From the NCBI RefSeq assembly GCF_019649055.1, contig NW_026570417.1:1-64000 (forward strand): a stretch of DNA of 64,000 bases. Direction: 5' to 3'. The stretch comes from Paramacrobiotus metropolitanus. Lineage: Eukaryota > Tardigrada > Eutardigrada > Parachela > Macrobiotidae. Shown here in pieces: positions 48,793 to 61,787 of this stretch; the stretch's first letter is position 1; each line of letters starts with the position of its first letter. The notes beneath the pieces were generated by a model that made no database searches, was not told the origin of the DNA, and worked only from the letters and a program-made list of their open reading frames with translations. Both the position numbers and the translations under genes were made by a program.

Positions 48793-50019
48793 TTAGGCCC
48801 AGAAAAGCGCCATCAGGAGAAACGGCCAGGGTTTGACCAAGGCCTCCGCCAAGCGTCCAGCGCCGTTAGCCCCCTGCAATGAAAAAGGTAGTCAGCTTCC
48901 AATTTAAATGTAAAGTAGCCGAATAAGGCGATGTACACGGTATTATCGGCCATGGGTTAGCCATTAGATAGACAGTGCAGATAAATTACGTAGATGCTTT
49001 CAGAAAATGCTGTACTACATATCAAAACAGCTGCGCCAAACAGGAAGTTCAATGAACATACTGGGGCAATTGTCCCGGTGGATCCAGGTACAAGCGTAAC
49101 CTGCTGATTAATAAGTTCCAGCTGGTTAACGTTACCAGAGTCGTCCCTGTTAAGAACAGAAAAAAACTGCAGGATGGTATCTAACAACAAAACTGAGTAT
49201 TTTTCATGCGGTTTACACGATCTTGAAGTGAAGAGGTTCATAATTTGTATTGATTCTTTCACCGAATATATTCGGTAACGATTAAGTATCCGTATTATAA
49301 TAACATCACAAAATTCTGCTCTTATTATACAAGAATGACTACTGGATAAACCGCTGCTTATTCGGGCAGCGGTTTCTCCTGAGTAATTGCTACGCACGAG
49401 TATTACTGATATAATGGACACAGCAACGACTACCACTCATACTTCTTATCTTTCGGCGGGATGGATGGCGTTGGCGTGGTGATTGCAGGCGATGTCGTTT
49501 CACCCCCGTGGTAGCCAGGAGTGTGACCTTCGATGTCGTGGCTGTATTCTGCAATTAATTACAAAACATTATGTGTATGTGCCGGGCAGATTGGTGCAGT
49601 TTCAAATACATATATTTTAACATCCGGTCAAAAAAGACACAGTTAATTTTTAAAAAAAAAGTGGGATAAAGAAACGGTCAGCACTGCGTAACGTTTTTCT
49701 ACGGTAGTGGACGCGGCGGTGCCGGTGCCGGGCATATACGCGTCGAACCAAGCAGCCATAATTTAAAATTCGGTAAAAAATGCTCGTTGCGTATTTGGTA
49801 AGAAAAACGATGCATAAAAAAGCCAACCGTGCTACTAACCGTTTCAGTAGGCGTCGGAGACGCTTCAGTGGGTGAAGTAGGCGATGTACCGGTAACAATG
49901 GTGAAAGTAGGAGCCGGTGTCACTAGGGCGGTCTCGTCGGGTTTTTCCGGTGGCGCTCCTCTGACAAGGACGATCCCGCAAAGGGCAACGGCGAGGAAGA
50001 TTAGCGCTTTTTCCAACAT
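48793..50019 (-). CDS. Secreted Thr/Pro-rich family protein, copy C, with GPI-anchor-like tail
   Basis: Exons 50019-49840, 49548-49443, 49146-49062 and 48873-48793. Exon 1 reads MLEKALIFLAVALCGIVLV (signal peptide), then a Thr/Pro/Ser stalk. Exon 2 is Pro/Thr-rich and ends at GTATGAG, as in copy B. Exon 3 is DDSGNVNQLELINQQV plus a TGT/Pro stretch. The last exon encodes GANGAGRLAEALVKP and then the hydrophobic WPFLLMALFWA just before the stop, with small residues upstream: the pattern of a GPI-attachment signal. Junctions 2-3 and 3-4 are in phase; exon 1-2 fits only with a donor 4 bases further in (A|GTAGCA). It lacks the FLGVS-containing domain of copies A and B, so the family shares its front end but has different tails. 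Confidence 0.65.
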
Positions 50020-50199
50020 CTTCGCAGATAGGGAGATTATTGGCTGCTGCAACAAAAAAACAGATCTGTAAGAATAACGTTAATTTCATCATTTAGATTT
50101 GCTGATGTTAAAACAGCAATTTTCCTATAAATAATAAACAGTACAGTAGTTTCCCCCGAGAATATATTACATTAATTAACCGGTATACGGAACTTACAG

Positions 50200-50900
50200 T
50201 TTGTGAATTAGTGGACGTTGATCGTAAACTGTGCTCGTAATTAGACTGAACTGGAAATCTTCGACTTGCACACTGATCAACAGAAGTTGGCGTTCGGTTT
50301 TCGAATCCGGGAAAATTGTCTTCTTAAAAAGTGGATAGCAGACTCGACCGGGACAAGCACATTCCGTTGTGTCAGTTGCCGGTTTTTGATTGGTCGATTT
50401 CTCTCGTACGAGTACGTACACGGTACCATCCGGACCCAAATCAAAATGTCGTTAAATGTTTCTTTAATTTTCTATATAGAAGAATATTGTTTTTTACACA
50501 CACAGAGTACATCACGCGTACACAGAATTTGCTCCTTCAGTTTCTGTGATTTTTTCTATATTTTTTCCCGGTCCCAAACAAAAAAGGGCGTTATGTATTG
50601 TGGGAATACGGAGCGGCGAGGCGAAGTAATTTCCCCAAGTTTGATAACCCTAGCCCAGTGGCGCGTTCGATGGTTAAGCGCGCCACGCTTTCGTCCCGTT
50701 ATATAACCGAAAACGAACGTTTGAAAGTGCCCAGATCGATTCAGGGTGAAATTTCGCCCAGCGAACGACGATGCGTTTTCGAATTCCTCCTTCTATTGTT
50801 CTCTCCGGCCGTTGGCAGCCGAACGGACGCAGCCTTGCATTCCACGGGAAGATTTATTTACCTGCGATTTATTTAATTATCCGCTTCCACCAATTAACGT
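50200..50900 (-). promoter_or_regulatory. Shared upstream module of copy C with CCAAT box
   Basis: TTGCCGGTTTTTGATTGGTC at about 50378 is nearly identical to copy B over the CCAAT box and the following GATTTCTC. GACCGGGACAAGCACATTCC just before it is shared with copy A. The distal part (GCGCCACGCTTTCGTCCCGT to GGGAAGATTTATTTACC at 50855) is shared with B and GT92. Confidence 0.55.
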
Positions 50901-50989
50901 TTCGTCTGCTGCTTTTCGCTTTTCTTACATTTAGCAGCTATCGCTTGATAGCAGTATACTACCCCATACGAAAGTGATGCGGTCAGAAT

Positions 50990-52400
50990 GCGAACGCGTG
51001 CATTTTGGCTTCATCTGTTCTGCACGATTTCTGAATCTAACGAATTTTTAAAATTCTCTGCCATTATATTTTTCTCCTTCAATTAAAAGCCCAGTTGGTC
51101 AAAAATCCAAGGGTCGTTGTCGATCGGATTTCGTGCTAGCTCCATCGAAAAAGTAGCCGTTCTGCAAAGTGCTGCTAAAATGTGCGCAAGCGACTAAATT
51201 TCCGTATGTTGGCGCATACCTGGGATGCGATTTAGAGACGACCAACTCACTACATAATTGCAACAGTCGGATTTGCGCAAAGCTAATTGGAAATATACGG
51301 AAACACGACCAAGTCAGCATAGTTTTTCCGCATCACTTTCGTACTCGTATACGAGTATCGAAATTATTTTAACAAAACTTCCGTTGTAATTAAATGTCGC
51401 GCCAGAATCTGCATACTGACATTATAAAATCATAAAATGGGATTAATTTTGTTTTGCGCTGGAATACATTAATTAATTTGTATTTCGCATAATTAGGTTT
51501 ACACAATAGAATAAATGCTAGAATAAAATATATTACCGACTAATAGATAAACGGTTTTGTACGTGCAATACATTATACAATGCATGTACATGCCCGGCAA
51601 TACGGCATAATTTAAGGCATTTTAAAACTGGCGAGTAGATTTGATAGTTTTCTGTTCCGACAGAATTCGGAAACTGATGATCGAAAAGCGATGCCCACAC
51701 CAAAGTCGTTAAAGTAGAACCAAAAATCGGAACCAAAATCTGTGTATGTAATCCAGCGCAGAAACGGGTGCGCCTGGTTTTAGCGCTGACTTATCTTTTC
51801 GCAGTGTTGATTTGTTTTTGAAGTTGAGCGTGGTGTTCTCGTTAGAAGAAACCTCGCAGATAGAATATGGCAATCATAATAACATGCATAAGAGAAATAC
51901 TGTACGTAAATACTAAACTACATACACGGGCACTTATCGGCTAGATCGAACGGTTGTATTTCCAGCAACCATTAGTCCATTACTGATTTTTCTTACACAT
52001 AACACCAGTTTATAGCGCCGAGAAATAGCGCCGAGAAACTATTTTTCGTGATGTGTTTCTGTTCTTCTTGAATCGCCACTATCACAGATTTTAACCAAAA
52101 TTTGTATTCAATAATTACCGGTTATTCAGTGCAGATGCTGCGTTGATTTCAGAGAAAATCGTAAAATCTTAATTAAATTTCACCGCAATCGGGGTCTTTA
52201 TTATTTCTCCCAAATTATCCACACCGTATTTTATCATTCGTCAGCACGCACGCAAACATAGGAACCCCTTCCCATTCCACAATAACTGCCAAATTAACGA
52301 TTCTGTCAAATAGGACACGCATAGGAAAAATCAACCAATAAAACAAGAATCAGTAAAAGGACCCAGCGCATCGGTCAAACAGCATTAGCAGGGCAATTCA
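50990..52400. other. AT-rich intergenic DNA, nothing recognised
   Basis: No supported gene or transposon. It lies between the copy C promoter region and the 3' end of TIMM23. Confidence 0.35.
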
Positions 52401-52403
52401 GAT

Positions 52404-55400
52404 TCATGACAGGCCGACAATCTGTCGTACACGCTCGCCACTGGTCAGCAGGCAGTAGGCGGCCGCCACGGCCAATCCGCCGGCCCCGCCCATCGCGCAA
52501 CGTCGCAGTCCGGCGGTAGATTTGTATAAAAGTCCGGTGGCGGTGCCGGCCATCAGCGTGTTCAGTTCGTCGTCGGTGCCGCGCAGTTTGGAGATGATCA
52601 CGCCGAATCCCGAATACATCACCGCTGCAAAATATAAAAAGAGAAATTAACAGATATAAAATAAAACGGCATACAAGAAAAGAAACCAATAATAACCAAT
52701 TAACTGCATTAAGCCAAATAGAAAATAAATTAATGAGAAAGGCTGCGACCTACGTAGAAAGAAACGAGAAAAAATGAAATATGACAACGAGATACGAAAT
52801 AAAAACTCATTATAAAATAAATGACATATGAAAATGAATTAATAATCAATTATGCACAGTAGAAGAGAAATTGATAAGTAACGATACGACCGGGTAGAAA
52901 GAAACAGAAGTTATGGAAATAAAAATAAATATTAGCTGGAGACGCCTGGAGTCTGCCTCTGACTGCATAAAATGCAATCTGAATGCACGTTCAGTACGAA
53001 ATACTGTCAATATCCGTTACTGCAACTGATCATACAGCTCTGACTTTTATAAATATTCTGGAACATCTTTTGCCGTTAAAATTCCATACTGGTGATAAAC
53101 AACAAAAGAGTTAACGATTTCCTGGACATGACAGCTTTTCGTATTTTTCAATAGTACGATATCCGTACGGTGATAATTCCTTTTTAATACAAATAAAAAT
53201 GTATATGGTTTTCTTGGACTCGACACTGATGAAACAACTAAAAATCGCTCGACACACTGGTTGTTATTCTTAAATAATGCAAATTAATAACGAAAAAAAG
53301 AATCCCAATCAACAATTAAGGACACGTAACAAATTCACCATGAAATTATTCAGAAATCAGAAATGTTTCCGTTTCCAGTTATTTTCGAAAAGCCCTAATG
53401 TAGCCATGCGTAAAACAAAGCCATCATTATTAACGAAAAACTATGATAATTAATTATTAATAATACAACTGCGATACGAAATACAAGGCACAAACAAGCG
53501 TCTTTTGCAGTCCCAGAATCATGCGCCACTACACTACCATATCTCCACAAAATAGTACTTTGCGGCTAGCGTGCGTTTGAGCGTTCCGGCAGGTTGTAAT
53601 CAAAAAGTTTTGACAATTTACAGTTTATTTTATTTACAGAATAATTTTATCTGTTCATTTTCATTCTTTTTATTTTTTTAGCTTATGTTAATGTTTACCA
53701 TTTCATTTTCTTTATTTTATTTTTTGTACTATTACTGGTGTTGGCAGTTTTTTCGGTAGTATACAGCAAGAAATTCAGCTGTATTTTAAGGGTGAGGCAC
53801 GTGTCTGTGTTTCGGACACAATCGCTGGATTCTGCTGGTTAATTTATAGCGAAACTGCAGGACGTACCGAGAACGCCCAGGCCGTTGGCGTAGGAGGCTC
53901 CCCGTTTGGACACATAATTCAGGATCTGAGCACGCCGGGCTCCGCCCGTCAATCCCGCCACGGAGGTGTCGCGCAGTCCGGTGTAGATGCCCGAAGTGCC
54001 GCCGATGAGGGCGCCTAAATACACACAAATTACCAATAAGCTAATAGCAAAACAACCCTTTCGAATAATACGTAGTTCATCTTACTACGCTAGCGAATGC
54101 TCCGTAATAAATATATCTATCTCTACTGTAGTATTTTAGGGCGCACATCATTTGTATACCAAAATGTACACACAAAAAAAATATTCATTTACACTATTAA
54201 TTATGATAAAAAAATGAGTTTCGCTTTTTTAACTGAGCTGTCTCAATTAAAGTGACAAGCCGAGTATTCGTAATTCGTATCATGCACGAGGTATTAAAAT
54301 ACTCGTATTAAAAACCGTCAATCTGACGTGTGAATTTTACATGCAGTACGCAACCAATGCTATCTCGGTGACAATTGTGTTACTTACTTGTGATTTCACT
54401 TTTCAGCGTGTAAAATACAATTTTATTTTAACCGGAGGCGTAGTGAAATAATGAAATAGCTTTCACTGACCAAAAAAATTATTGTAACATATTATTATTC
54501 TTGTACGTTTTACGTAATTACGAGTTTAAAGCTGTTGTGCCAATATAACACGGCATGTATCATTTTTAATCTTTTGCAAAGCATATCAAGGAACTAGATC
54601 TATAATACAACCACATAAAAATCTGAGACAATGAGATCGGGAAAACTATAGCATGTTGAAAAAAACTGTAAACGCCATTAGATTCAGCATGTTTCGAAAC
54701 TGTGTCACATGCATTTTATTTCTTTAAAAAAATAATTTTGCCCATGCCACCAACGCCGGTTCCGGCAAAACTGGCTCCGGTACAGCTTTCAAGGTGACCT
54801 TGAAATATTAGAACTGAAAAAAAATATTCGGCGGAGCGCTGAGAGATTCAAAGATTACTAGAAATTTTTGGAAAGCATTGATCCGATTTTTAGAAGATAC
54901 AGGACAAATTAATGTTGAAATAACTCAGCACCGGCTGGCAGGCTAAAATATGTAACTGAGTGGAAATGTACACTCAAGCCGCGTGAAAAACTTGCGCCGA
55001 CGATTAAGAAATCGTTTACTAGTACAAGGAGATTTTTCGAAGCAGCCGACCTTTCAGTACTGTCCAGTTACGACCAAGGGAACTCAAGCCGGCTAGGTCA
55101 CTGTTTAATCTAAGAATTAAATTTAATATTTTGCCAAAATCTAAAACCTAAAACCCTGCCAAACTGTGTTATCTCTGGTGAAAAAGATTTCTGCGTCTGT
55201 GCTGTATAGATATATGTCATTCAAAGTACGCAAAAAAGAAAAAGTTTTCATATTTCTTAAAGCGTTCCAAACAAGCTGAACTCGAAATATGTCTCGGTTA
55301 ATCAACAACGCAGATTTACACCAAACGCGGGAGTGACCGAATTACCACCCCTGTCCCGTAAGATAAATCAGCTGCAGAGTCACCACCACTGACCAGTAAG

Positions 55401-57164
55401 AAAAATCACAAGACGAGTGAGTGACCGAACTACCATCACTGCCCAGTGGGAGAATCTCTATCTGTAGATGAGTGAGTGACAGAGCTACCACCACTGCGAA
55501 AAAAATCACTGGACGAGTTAGTGACCGAACTACCCAGTGAGCAGAATCTCACCCAGCGAGCAGATTAGTGAGTGTTAGAGTTACCACCACTGTCTAATGA
55601 GCAAAATCTTTAGAACAGTGTGTAACCGAGCTATTACCACTGTCCAGTAAGAAATATCACTGGATCTGAACGAGTGCCCGAGCGATCACCAGTGTCCAAT
55701 GATCAGAAGCTCGATGAGCGAGTGGCGAGTGACAGCTACCAAGACGAGTGAATTACCGAACTACCCCATTGTCCAGTGAGAAGAATCTTTAGGTGAAAGT
55801 GTGACCGAGCTTACTACAGTCCAGTCCATCTGTTTCAACTTATAATTTTTTGGTAGGACACATCAGCAATCCAATCTAGATTCTGGAGTCTTTCCTCAAG
55901 ACGTTGTACAATCACTGCTAAGGCTGTTAATACATTTACGTCAATACTAATGAACTAAACGAATTCTCCATTCAAACCGGCCGTGGATCACAAGAAACGC
56001 GGAGCCCGGCGGCGGAGAAGCTGTTTCTTTTATTATAAATACGAGTACTTTTAAGTACCTCGTATTGGTATTAGTATATCTATATCTATATTTATACAGT
56101 GTGTAATGATATTATGATAATTATGGGATACGGCAGTGAAACAGAAGGACAGCAGGCAAAAATTAATTAGGCTGATAAACCCTGCATATTATAGCCACTA
56201 CACATAATGAAGACGTTTCTGCAAGTAAAAGCAGAGGATATGCTGTTTATCTACAATTCAAAGAACATGCCTTCAAAGAACATTAATCTACATTTCAAGA
56301 AACGTAGCGTGTGCGAAGTACGAACTCATCCAAACTCGTTTCACATAGGTACTGTACTACATAGTATCTATTGTTTACTGTATTAAAAGCGATCGATTAA
56401 CAGAGAACATTCAAGAAATAACACTATAACAGGCCACAGTAACACAGTTTCTGCAACACACGATATTAGATATTAGTTTCACCAGGTTTTCTTAAATCAC
56501 AATTACTTTCTCAAAAGTCAATGCTGTATTTCTCCGAAATCGACTGCAAGTAAAACCAAAGAAATCGTGAAATTATTCTGTTGCTCAACATATTTCATAC
56601 CGAAGTGGAAAGAAAAAATTATTCAAATACTGGAAGCAAAACGGACAGAAGAATTACCCAGCACACATTCAATGAGTTCGTCTTTCCCTGAACAGCGCCC
56701 TTACACTACGATCATTGATGCACAACTTATATTCCAAACTAAAATCCGATACGTAATTACTGTACCATTACACTGATGATTACAGTTAACCTTCAATTTT
56801 CAATCAGCAATCAAAACGTTTTCATCAACCGATACCGAACACATGTACGCCATAATAAAGGTTTCAGAAAAGTAAGTAAAATTTCCTCTTAATTTCATTT
56901 TCTCCCTATGTTAACTTGTCATTCGTTACGGTGTGAGCCATTCCCAAAATTTATACTGCATCGCAGGCTTTATAAAATCCAAAACACGGACAATCTGCAT
57001 CCTACCTGTCATAACCGATCCGCCGATCTGCGAGAAAGCCAGCTCAAAGCGTCCCCGCTTGTTCGCAGCTCCCTCGGGGAAGATGTACTGCGGACCCTCC
57101 TGGAGGACCGCGGGATCAAAATTCAGATAGGGCGAGGAGAGCGCCGGGATGGCTCCCGCGAATA
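52404..57164 (-). CDS. TIMM23: TIMM23, mitochondrial inner-membrane import channel subunit (first coding exon not assigned)
   Basis: Exons 57164-57006, 54014-53868 and 52624-52404, GT-AG and in phase (1 to 2-base leftovers). Recognisable family features in order: SSPYLNFDP, a PEGAANKRGRFELAF stretch, GG..MTG, GLRDTSV, AQILNYVSKRGASYAN, SGFGVIISKLRGTDDELNT, AGTATGLLYKSTAGLR, ending after RVRQIVGLS. These match animal TIMM23 throughout, including the four Gly-rich transmembrane segments of the Tim17/22/23 fold. It forms the presequence translocase with TIMM17 and TIMM50. The short N-terminal exon should lie within about 200 bases upstream; an ATG at about 57307 begins MAFDERSSPF but no donor fits its phase, so I leave it open. 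Intron 1 is nearly 3 kb and contains a minisatellite. Confidence 0.92.
55325..55835. repeat. Degenerate minisatellite in TIMM23 intron
   Basis: About nine diverged units of 50-60 bases, with the recurring pattern GAGTGACCGAACTACCACCA, CTGTCCAGTGAG and AAAATCACTGGA. Divergence between units suggests an old array. Coding is unlikely as indels break every frame. Confidence 0.8.
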
Positions 57165-57919
57165 CTGCAACAACAACACATTACTCGTCATTTAGAGGGA
57201 ACAGGTTACGGGAAAACGTAGTCGGCCAGATAAATCCGCACCGGGAAGCCCCAGACTGGGATCACCGCTGGCAAAAGGGGAACGGCGAACTCCGCTCGTC
57301 AAACGCCATGACTGTGCAGAGATCGCGGTGTGTTCAGTGGATGCGCAGAACGAGCGTCGTTCGCTCCAGACAACTGGTGAAGACTGTGAATCTTGAGCAG
57401 AAGAGGAAGCGCAGATAGTGAAACACCTTAAACAACTTGACACAAGATCTTTGGGATGCAATAAAAGACGAAACAGCAAAAAAAGACAGTATAAATTATT
57501 GTTCAAAAATCAAAACGCAGAGAATATTTGTAATTGTGACTGAAAAAAAATCCGAAAATCCCAAAGCGAGAAATTGCGTAAGCTAAAAGCGGTTCCATTT
57601 CCAAAACAGCGTTTTGGTATTGGAGCCGGAAGTCGGAAAGCAGCGGCTCAGTGAAGAAACTGCTGTTTCCAATTCCACGCAGCCGGCAATGGAATTTATG
57701 AGGCCAACTACAGTAATCACTGGGATTTCGGATCCACTTGTGGCAATTTTATTACTTCTTACTCGGATATTATTTTGCCATTTTCGCGGTTGTTTAATTT
57801 TTAATTTTGATTTTTTAAAGTTTAGTAGTTTACCTTGTGATAATTCAATTGTCACGATGTTTTGTTTGATCTTGGAGGTGTCATAATATTTTAAATAAAT
57901 TAATCTTTGCATAATCACA
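57165..57919. promoter_or_regulatory. Divergent intergenic region between TIMM23 and TRMT10C
   Basis: TIMM23 runs left and TRMT10C runs right from this roughly 0.75 kb region, which must hold the TIMM23 first exon and both promoters, possibly bidirectional. No TATA box stands out. Shared use by two mitochondrial genes is inference. Confidence 0.45.
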
Positions 57920-60900
57920 ATGTCTTCATCCATCTCACTGCGCGCTCTGATCCGCACAGCGAGCACACTCGTCGCATCCACAACATCGCGTTCGCTGCTG
58001 CGTTCTCCGCTGCCTCATTCTCCATCGAGTTTGTTGTTATCCCGATCTGCCCCGTTCTGTCATCCGCATTTCCGCAGCATCTCCGATGGCAGGGACGACA
58101 TCACCTCCATTCCGCCGTCGCTGCAGCAGTCGTTGAACTTTGTCAAACTGCCCGGTTTGTCCGAGGAAGACGAGCGCCGTTTCCAGATTCTGCAGTTCGA
58201 GACCGAAGTGCTGCGCCAGTCGGGATACAGAATCCCCAGCGTCATCACTCCGGAGCACTGGAGAAAGATGATGTCGATGCCGACCAAGCATCAGCGCCTC
58301 AAGTACTACAGCTACCTCTTCAAGATCGAGATGTCGGAGCTTAAAATCAAGCGAGAAAAGCAGGAAAATCAGAAGGTACTTTGCTAGTTTTGCACCCTTT
58401 TTCAGCAGCACGTTCTATGGATTTTACTGGTAACGGTTACGTAAAAGGTTTTTTGTTTTGGTTGTTTCACGATTTAGTGAATAATCCCGTTTTATAGTGC
58501 GCGGTATTTTTCTTAGCAGTTTCCGCTTTCTTAGTTTATTTGCCTTACGTTTTCTGCATTTTCTGTACAGGTTTCTTATAAATCTGGAACGTAGCGCGCG
58601 GGTTTTCCTTCGTTCGCTATGAAATTTTCTAGACAGAATATGATTATTTATGGCGCTGAATTCTACGAAGATTTGTGGATTTTTGCATGAAGTATTACGT
58701 AGATTTTGACGGAATGATTGGGTGAGATTTATAAAGAATTACCGTATTAATAATAAATTATAAACGAATTTTTACAAATTTACAGTTAAGTACTGTGTAA
58801 TTTTCAGATTTTATTTTGAAATATTAATTTTGCTGAAATATTAATTTTGTTGAAATATTAATTTTTGCTGAAATATTGCTGAAATATTAATTTTTTTTAT
58901 TTTGATTTTCCTGCTGTAGCATTAATTTTATGATTTTTATGTTTCTGTTTTAGTGTTAATTTTCTAATTTTTACCGAGTCAGTTTTCTACATGAATCGTT
59001 GAATGTGCTACTCGAAGTAGATAGATCGCTGCGAATGGTAGATAATTTGGAAAATTTGTCAGTAATCATAATTCATTGGCGTTATTGATTTTTGTATATT
59101 TTATGCTTTATCGGTGTGTGCTTCTGCTCAACAGAAACTGCGGGAGCGGCATGAGATGTTAACGCAGCAACGCGAAGCCGACCCGAATGCCATCCAGTAC
59201 GGACTGCTGCTCAACACCATGTTCCCCTACATCCGCGATGCGGACATGCTGCAAACGCAGAACTACAAACTGGCGCGGGCCCGCTGCATCGGACAGCCGC
59301 TGGTCTTCGATCTGGGCTTCGACGAGTGGATGTCGGAGCGCGAGCAGAGGAACACCGCCGTCCAATTGCGCAACTCCTACTCCTACAATCGGGATGCCAG
59401 GGATCCCTTCTGGCTGCAGTTTTGTAATGTCAACTTCCAGGTAGCGGAAATATGAAAGCTGTTTTGTCAGTGAAATGGACGATGGTGGATCTACCGTTTC
59501 TGGGTTAATTAAATTAAAATAAATTCAGCGTTTTGTATCAGTTATCAGGTGAATTATCGCTTGTAAAAATAGCATGGAGATTCTGCCTTAGTAACATATA
59601 GCAATTTTTGTTCGGATATTTTCTGTAATTTGCATGTATGCTTTGAAAGAGCGATTCGAATTGTTCTGTTCGCCAGCGAGAAATTTTTGTTGTTTTTAAT
59701 AATTAAAAATTTTTCTCCATACCGTAGAAGCCGATGATATTTGGAATTGTAGGTAATACAAATTTAAAACATTTGTCGGGGAGTAGTTATTGAATTTTAT
59801 TACTCGAAAACACGAACATGAAGAGCTTGCCTTACTGCTTACTTGCCCTTCCTTTTCGTTTCCCTGCTATTTTAGTAATTACAGGATTTATTTCTCGGCA
59901 CGTTTTTGTCGAGAAATTGTCAAATATTGCTGGACACTTCTTTATTAGATAATGACAATGAAAGCTAATGATGACGTTGTTTAATCAGCGTTATTTTATG
60001 GCTTAGGGGCCTGTATATAAGAATATGCTGGGAGCGCTGGGCAATCTGGAGTCGGCGTCGTGTCTGATGGAATTCTCGGAGAAGAGCTATCTGGACATGT
60101 TCCCCAAGGAGAAAATCGTCTACCTGACGCCCAACGCCGAGTTTGTCCTGAAGGAATTCAACGATGACGATATCTACGTCATCGGCTGCCTCGTCGACCT
60201 GCAGCATCCCAAACCGCTGACCCTGGCCAAAGCCAAACGCGAAGGAGTGCGGATGGCGAAACTGCCAATTGATATCTATCTCCGGTAGGGTGCAGTTTGT
60301 CGCTGTTTTAATTTGATTACTTGGTTGCAAAAAATTACATTTAAATATTTATGTACGTACCCTTGAATTTTAATTTTAAATGAACATTCTCAGTCTCTTG
60401 ATATTTTGCGATGTGATAAGAACGTTAAACCTTGTAGTACGCTGGGTGTTTCGAATCCTGCCAGTTGTGGACTATCAGTAGTTTGAATACCAACTAATTA
60501 AAGCATTTGGGATTTTGTAAATTTTTTTCTTACCGTTCTGTTTTGTTTGCGTTTAAGCTTAAAAAGTCAGCTTGTACTTTTTTATCGTCTTTAATTAGAT
60601 GTTTGATTATTTACCAATCGCAACGAGCGCGAAACCGGCGCAGATTAATTACAGGCCAAAGTGTGTTTTTACTAAAACAATTATTTATTACTGTATTTGT
60701 TTCAAATGCTCGAATGCCGGTGGTGCTGTTGAAAGAAAAACTTTAAAAATTGAGAAAATTGTGATTTTCACCCTAATTTACAGTTATCATGGAGCACAGT
60801 TATCTAGTATGATATAAATTGTTTAATATTAATTGCACAGTTATCTATTATTATCATTTTTTATATAAGTATCTGGAAGTATCCATTATTATCTACAATT

Positions 60901-61164
60901 ATCATGGAGTCCGTCTTTATAATAATTTGCTGCTGCAGGTGGGCGATGGGTCACAAGAACCTGACGATCAACCAGGTGGTGGGCATGCTGGTGGACGTGA
61001 AACGGCACGGCGACTGGGATAAGGCGCTGCGGACGCACATTCCCAAGCGGAAGATCTTCCAGCCGGAGGACGAGACCGATGAGCCCTACCACAAACCCCG
61101 CAACCGCGTCACCTTCCTCAAACGCCGCTCACAGATACAGCACGCGCACCAGCTGATGATGTGA
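57920..61164 (+). CDS. TRMT10C: TRMT10C / MRPP1-like mitochondrial tRNA (purine-9, N1) methyltransferase and RNase P subunit
   Basis: Exons 57920-58375, 59135-59440, 60007-60284 and 60939-61164; all GT-AG, phases 0, 0, 2. About 421 residues. The first 55 residues are Ser/Arg-rich and lack acids, as in a mitochondrial targeting peptide. A helical region follows (EDERRFQILQFE, then ELKIKREKQENQK). The C-terminal SPOUT domain shows the TRM10 motifs: KIVYLTPNAEFVL, DDIYVIGCLVD, RMAKLPIDIYL, then NLTINQVVGMLVDV, GDWDKAL and IPKRK. The family methylates N1 of purine 9 in tRNAs; the mitochondrial paralogue also partners SDR5C1/HSD17B10 and PRORP in 5' tRNA processing. The mitochondrial targeting signal and SPOUT variant favour TRMT10C over cytosolic TRMT10A/B. 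Confidence 0.9.
58817..58890. repeat. TGAAATATTAATTTTGC tandem repeat
   Basis: Four to five units of about 19-20 bases in intron 1 of TRMT10C. Confidence 0.8.
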
Positions 61165-61579
61165 TCCGAATAACCGGATATCTGAAAATTATTGTTATTT
61201 TGTTCGGTGATGCTGCGCGGTTGTTAATTTGGCTGATTGAAAGTGAAAAGGGATCGAGCGACAACGGGCGTTTGTGGACCAAATGAAAGCTGGCAGGCCG
61301 GTTATTTGGGTGCTGGCTTCGTGCCGGTGGTGTTGCCAATGCCATAAAACATAAATAAACTGGCTGGCGTTCGAATACCAATAAATTAATAATTACAGCA
61401 ATATGTTGCCACCGGACAGTCAGTCAGCCGTAGGATTTTTTGTCTGTGAAATGTGGTTTATTTGTACATGGCATTGGTTCGTGACAAAATCTATTACGTG
61501 CTCTGCAGAGTTTAAGAAATGAATGAACAGAGTTCGTTTCTACATATTAATATTGTAAAGCTTGTCAGTTTTCTGTCGT

Positions 61580-61787
61580 CACTGACTCACTCGTAAAGGG
61601 AAAATAAGTAAAAATGAAGAAATACTGCGGTGGTGCAGTTTTTCGCCCCTTCTGATATGACTCTTAGGCTATTATTATTAATTGGCAATATTGCCTGTAG
61701 TCCCAGAAAAAATAGGCGCTAAACTGTAATTGACCACCGCAGTATTTCTTCATTTTTACTTATTTTCCCTTTACGAGTGAGTCAGTG
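61580..61787. mobile_element. 208-base MITE with 54-base inverted ends
   Basis: CACTGACTCACTCGTAAAGG at 61580 begins an arm that returns in reverse complement, ending at 61787. Arms match almost perfectly through the ACTGCGGTGGT block. No obvious target duplication. The CACTG start would fit a CMC/Chapaev-type end, but this is a guess. Confidence 0.7.

Noticed and set aside
60435..60470. GTTTCGAATCCTGCCAG, which looks like a tRNA T-loop and acceptor
   Set aside because: No matching 5' acceptor strand, D-arm or anticodon arm upstream at tRNA spacing.
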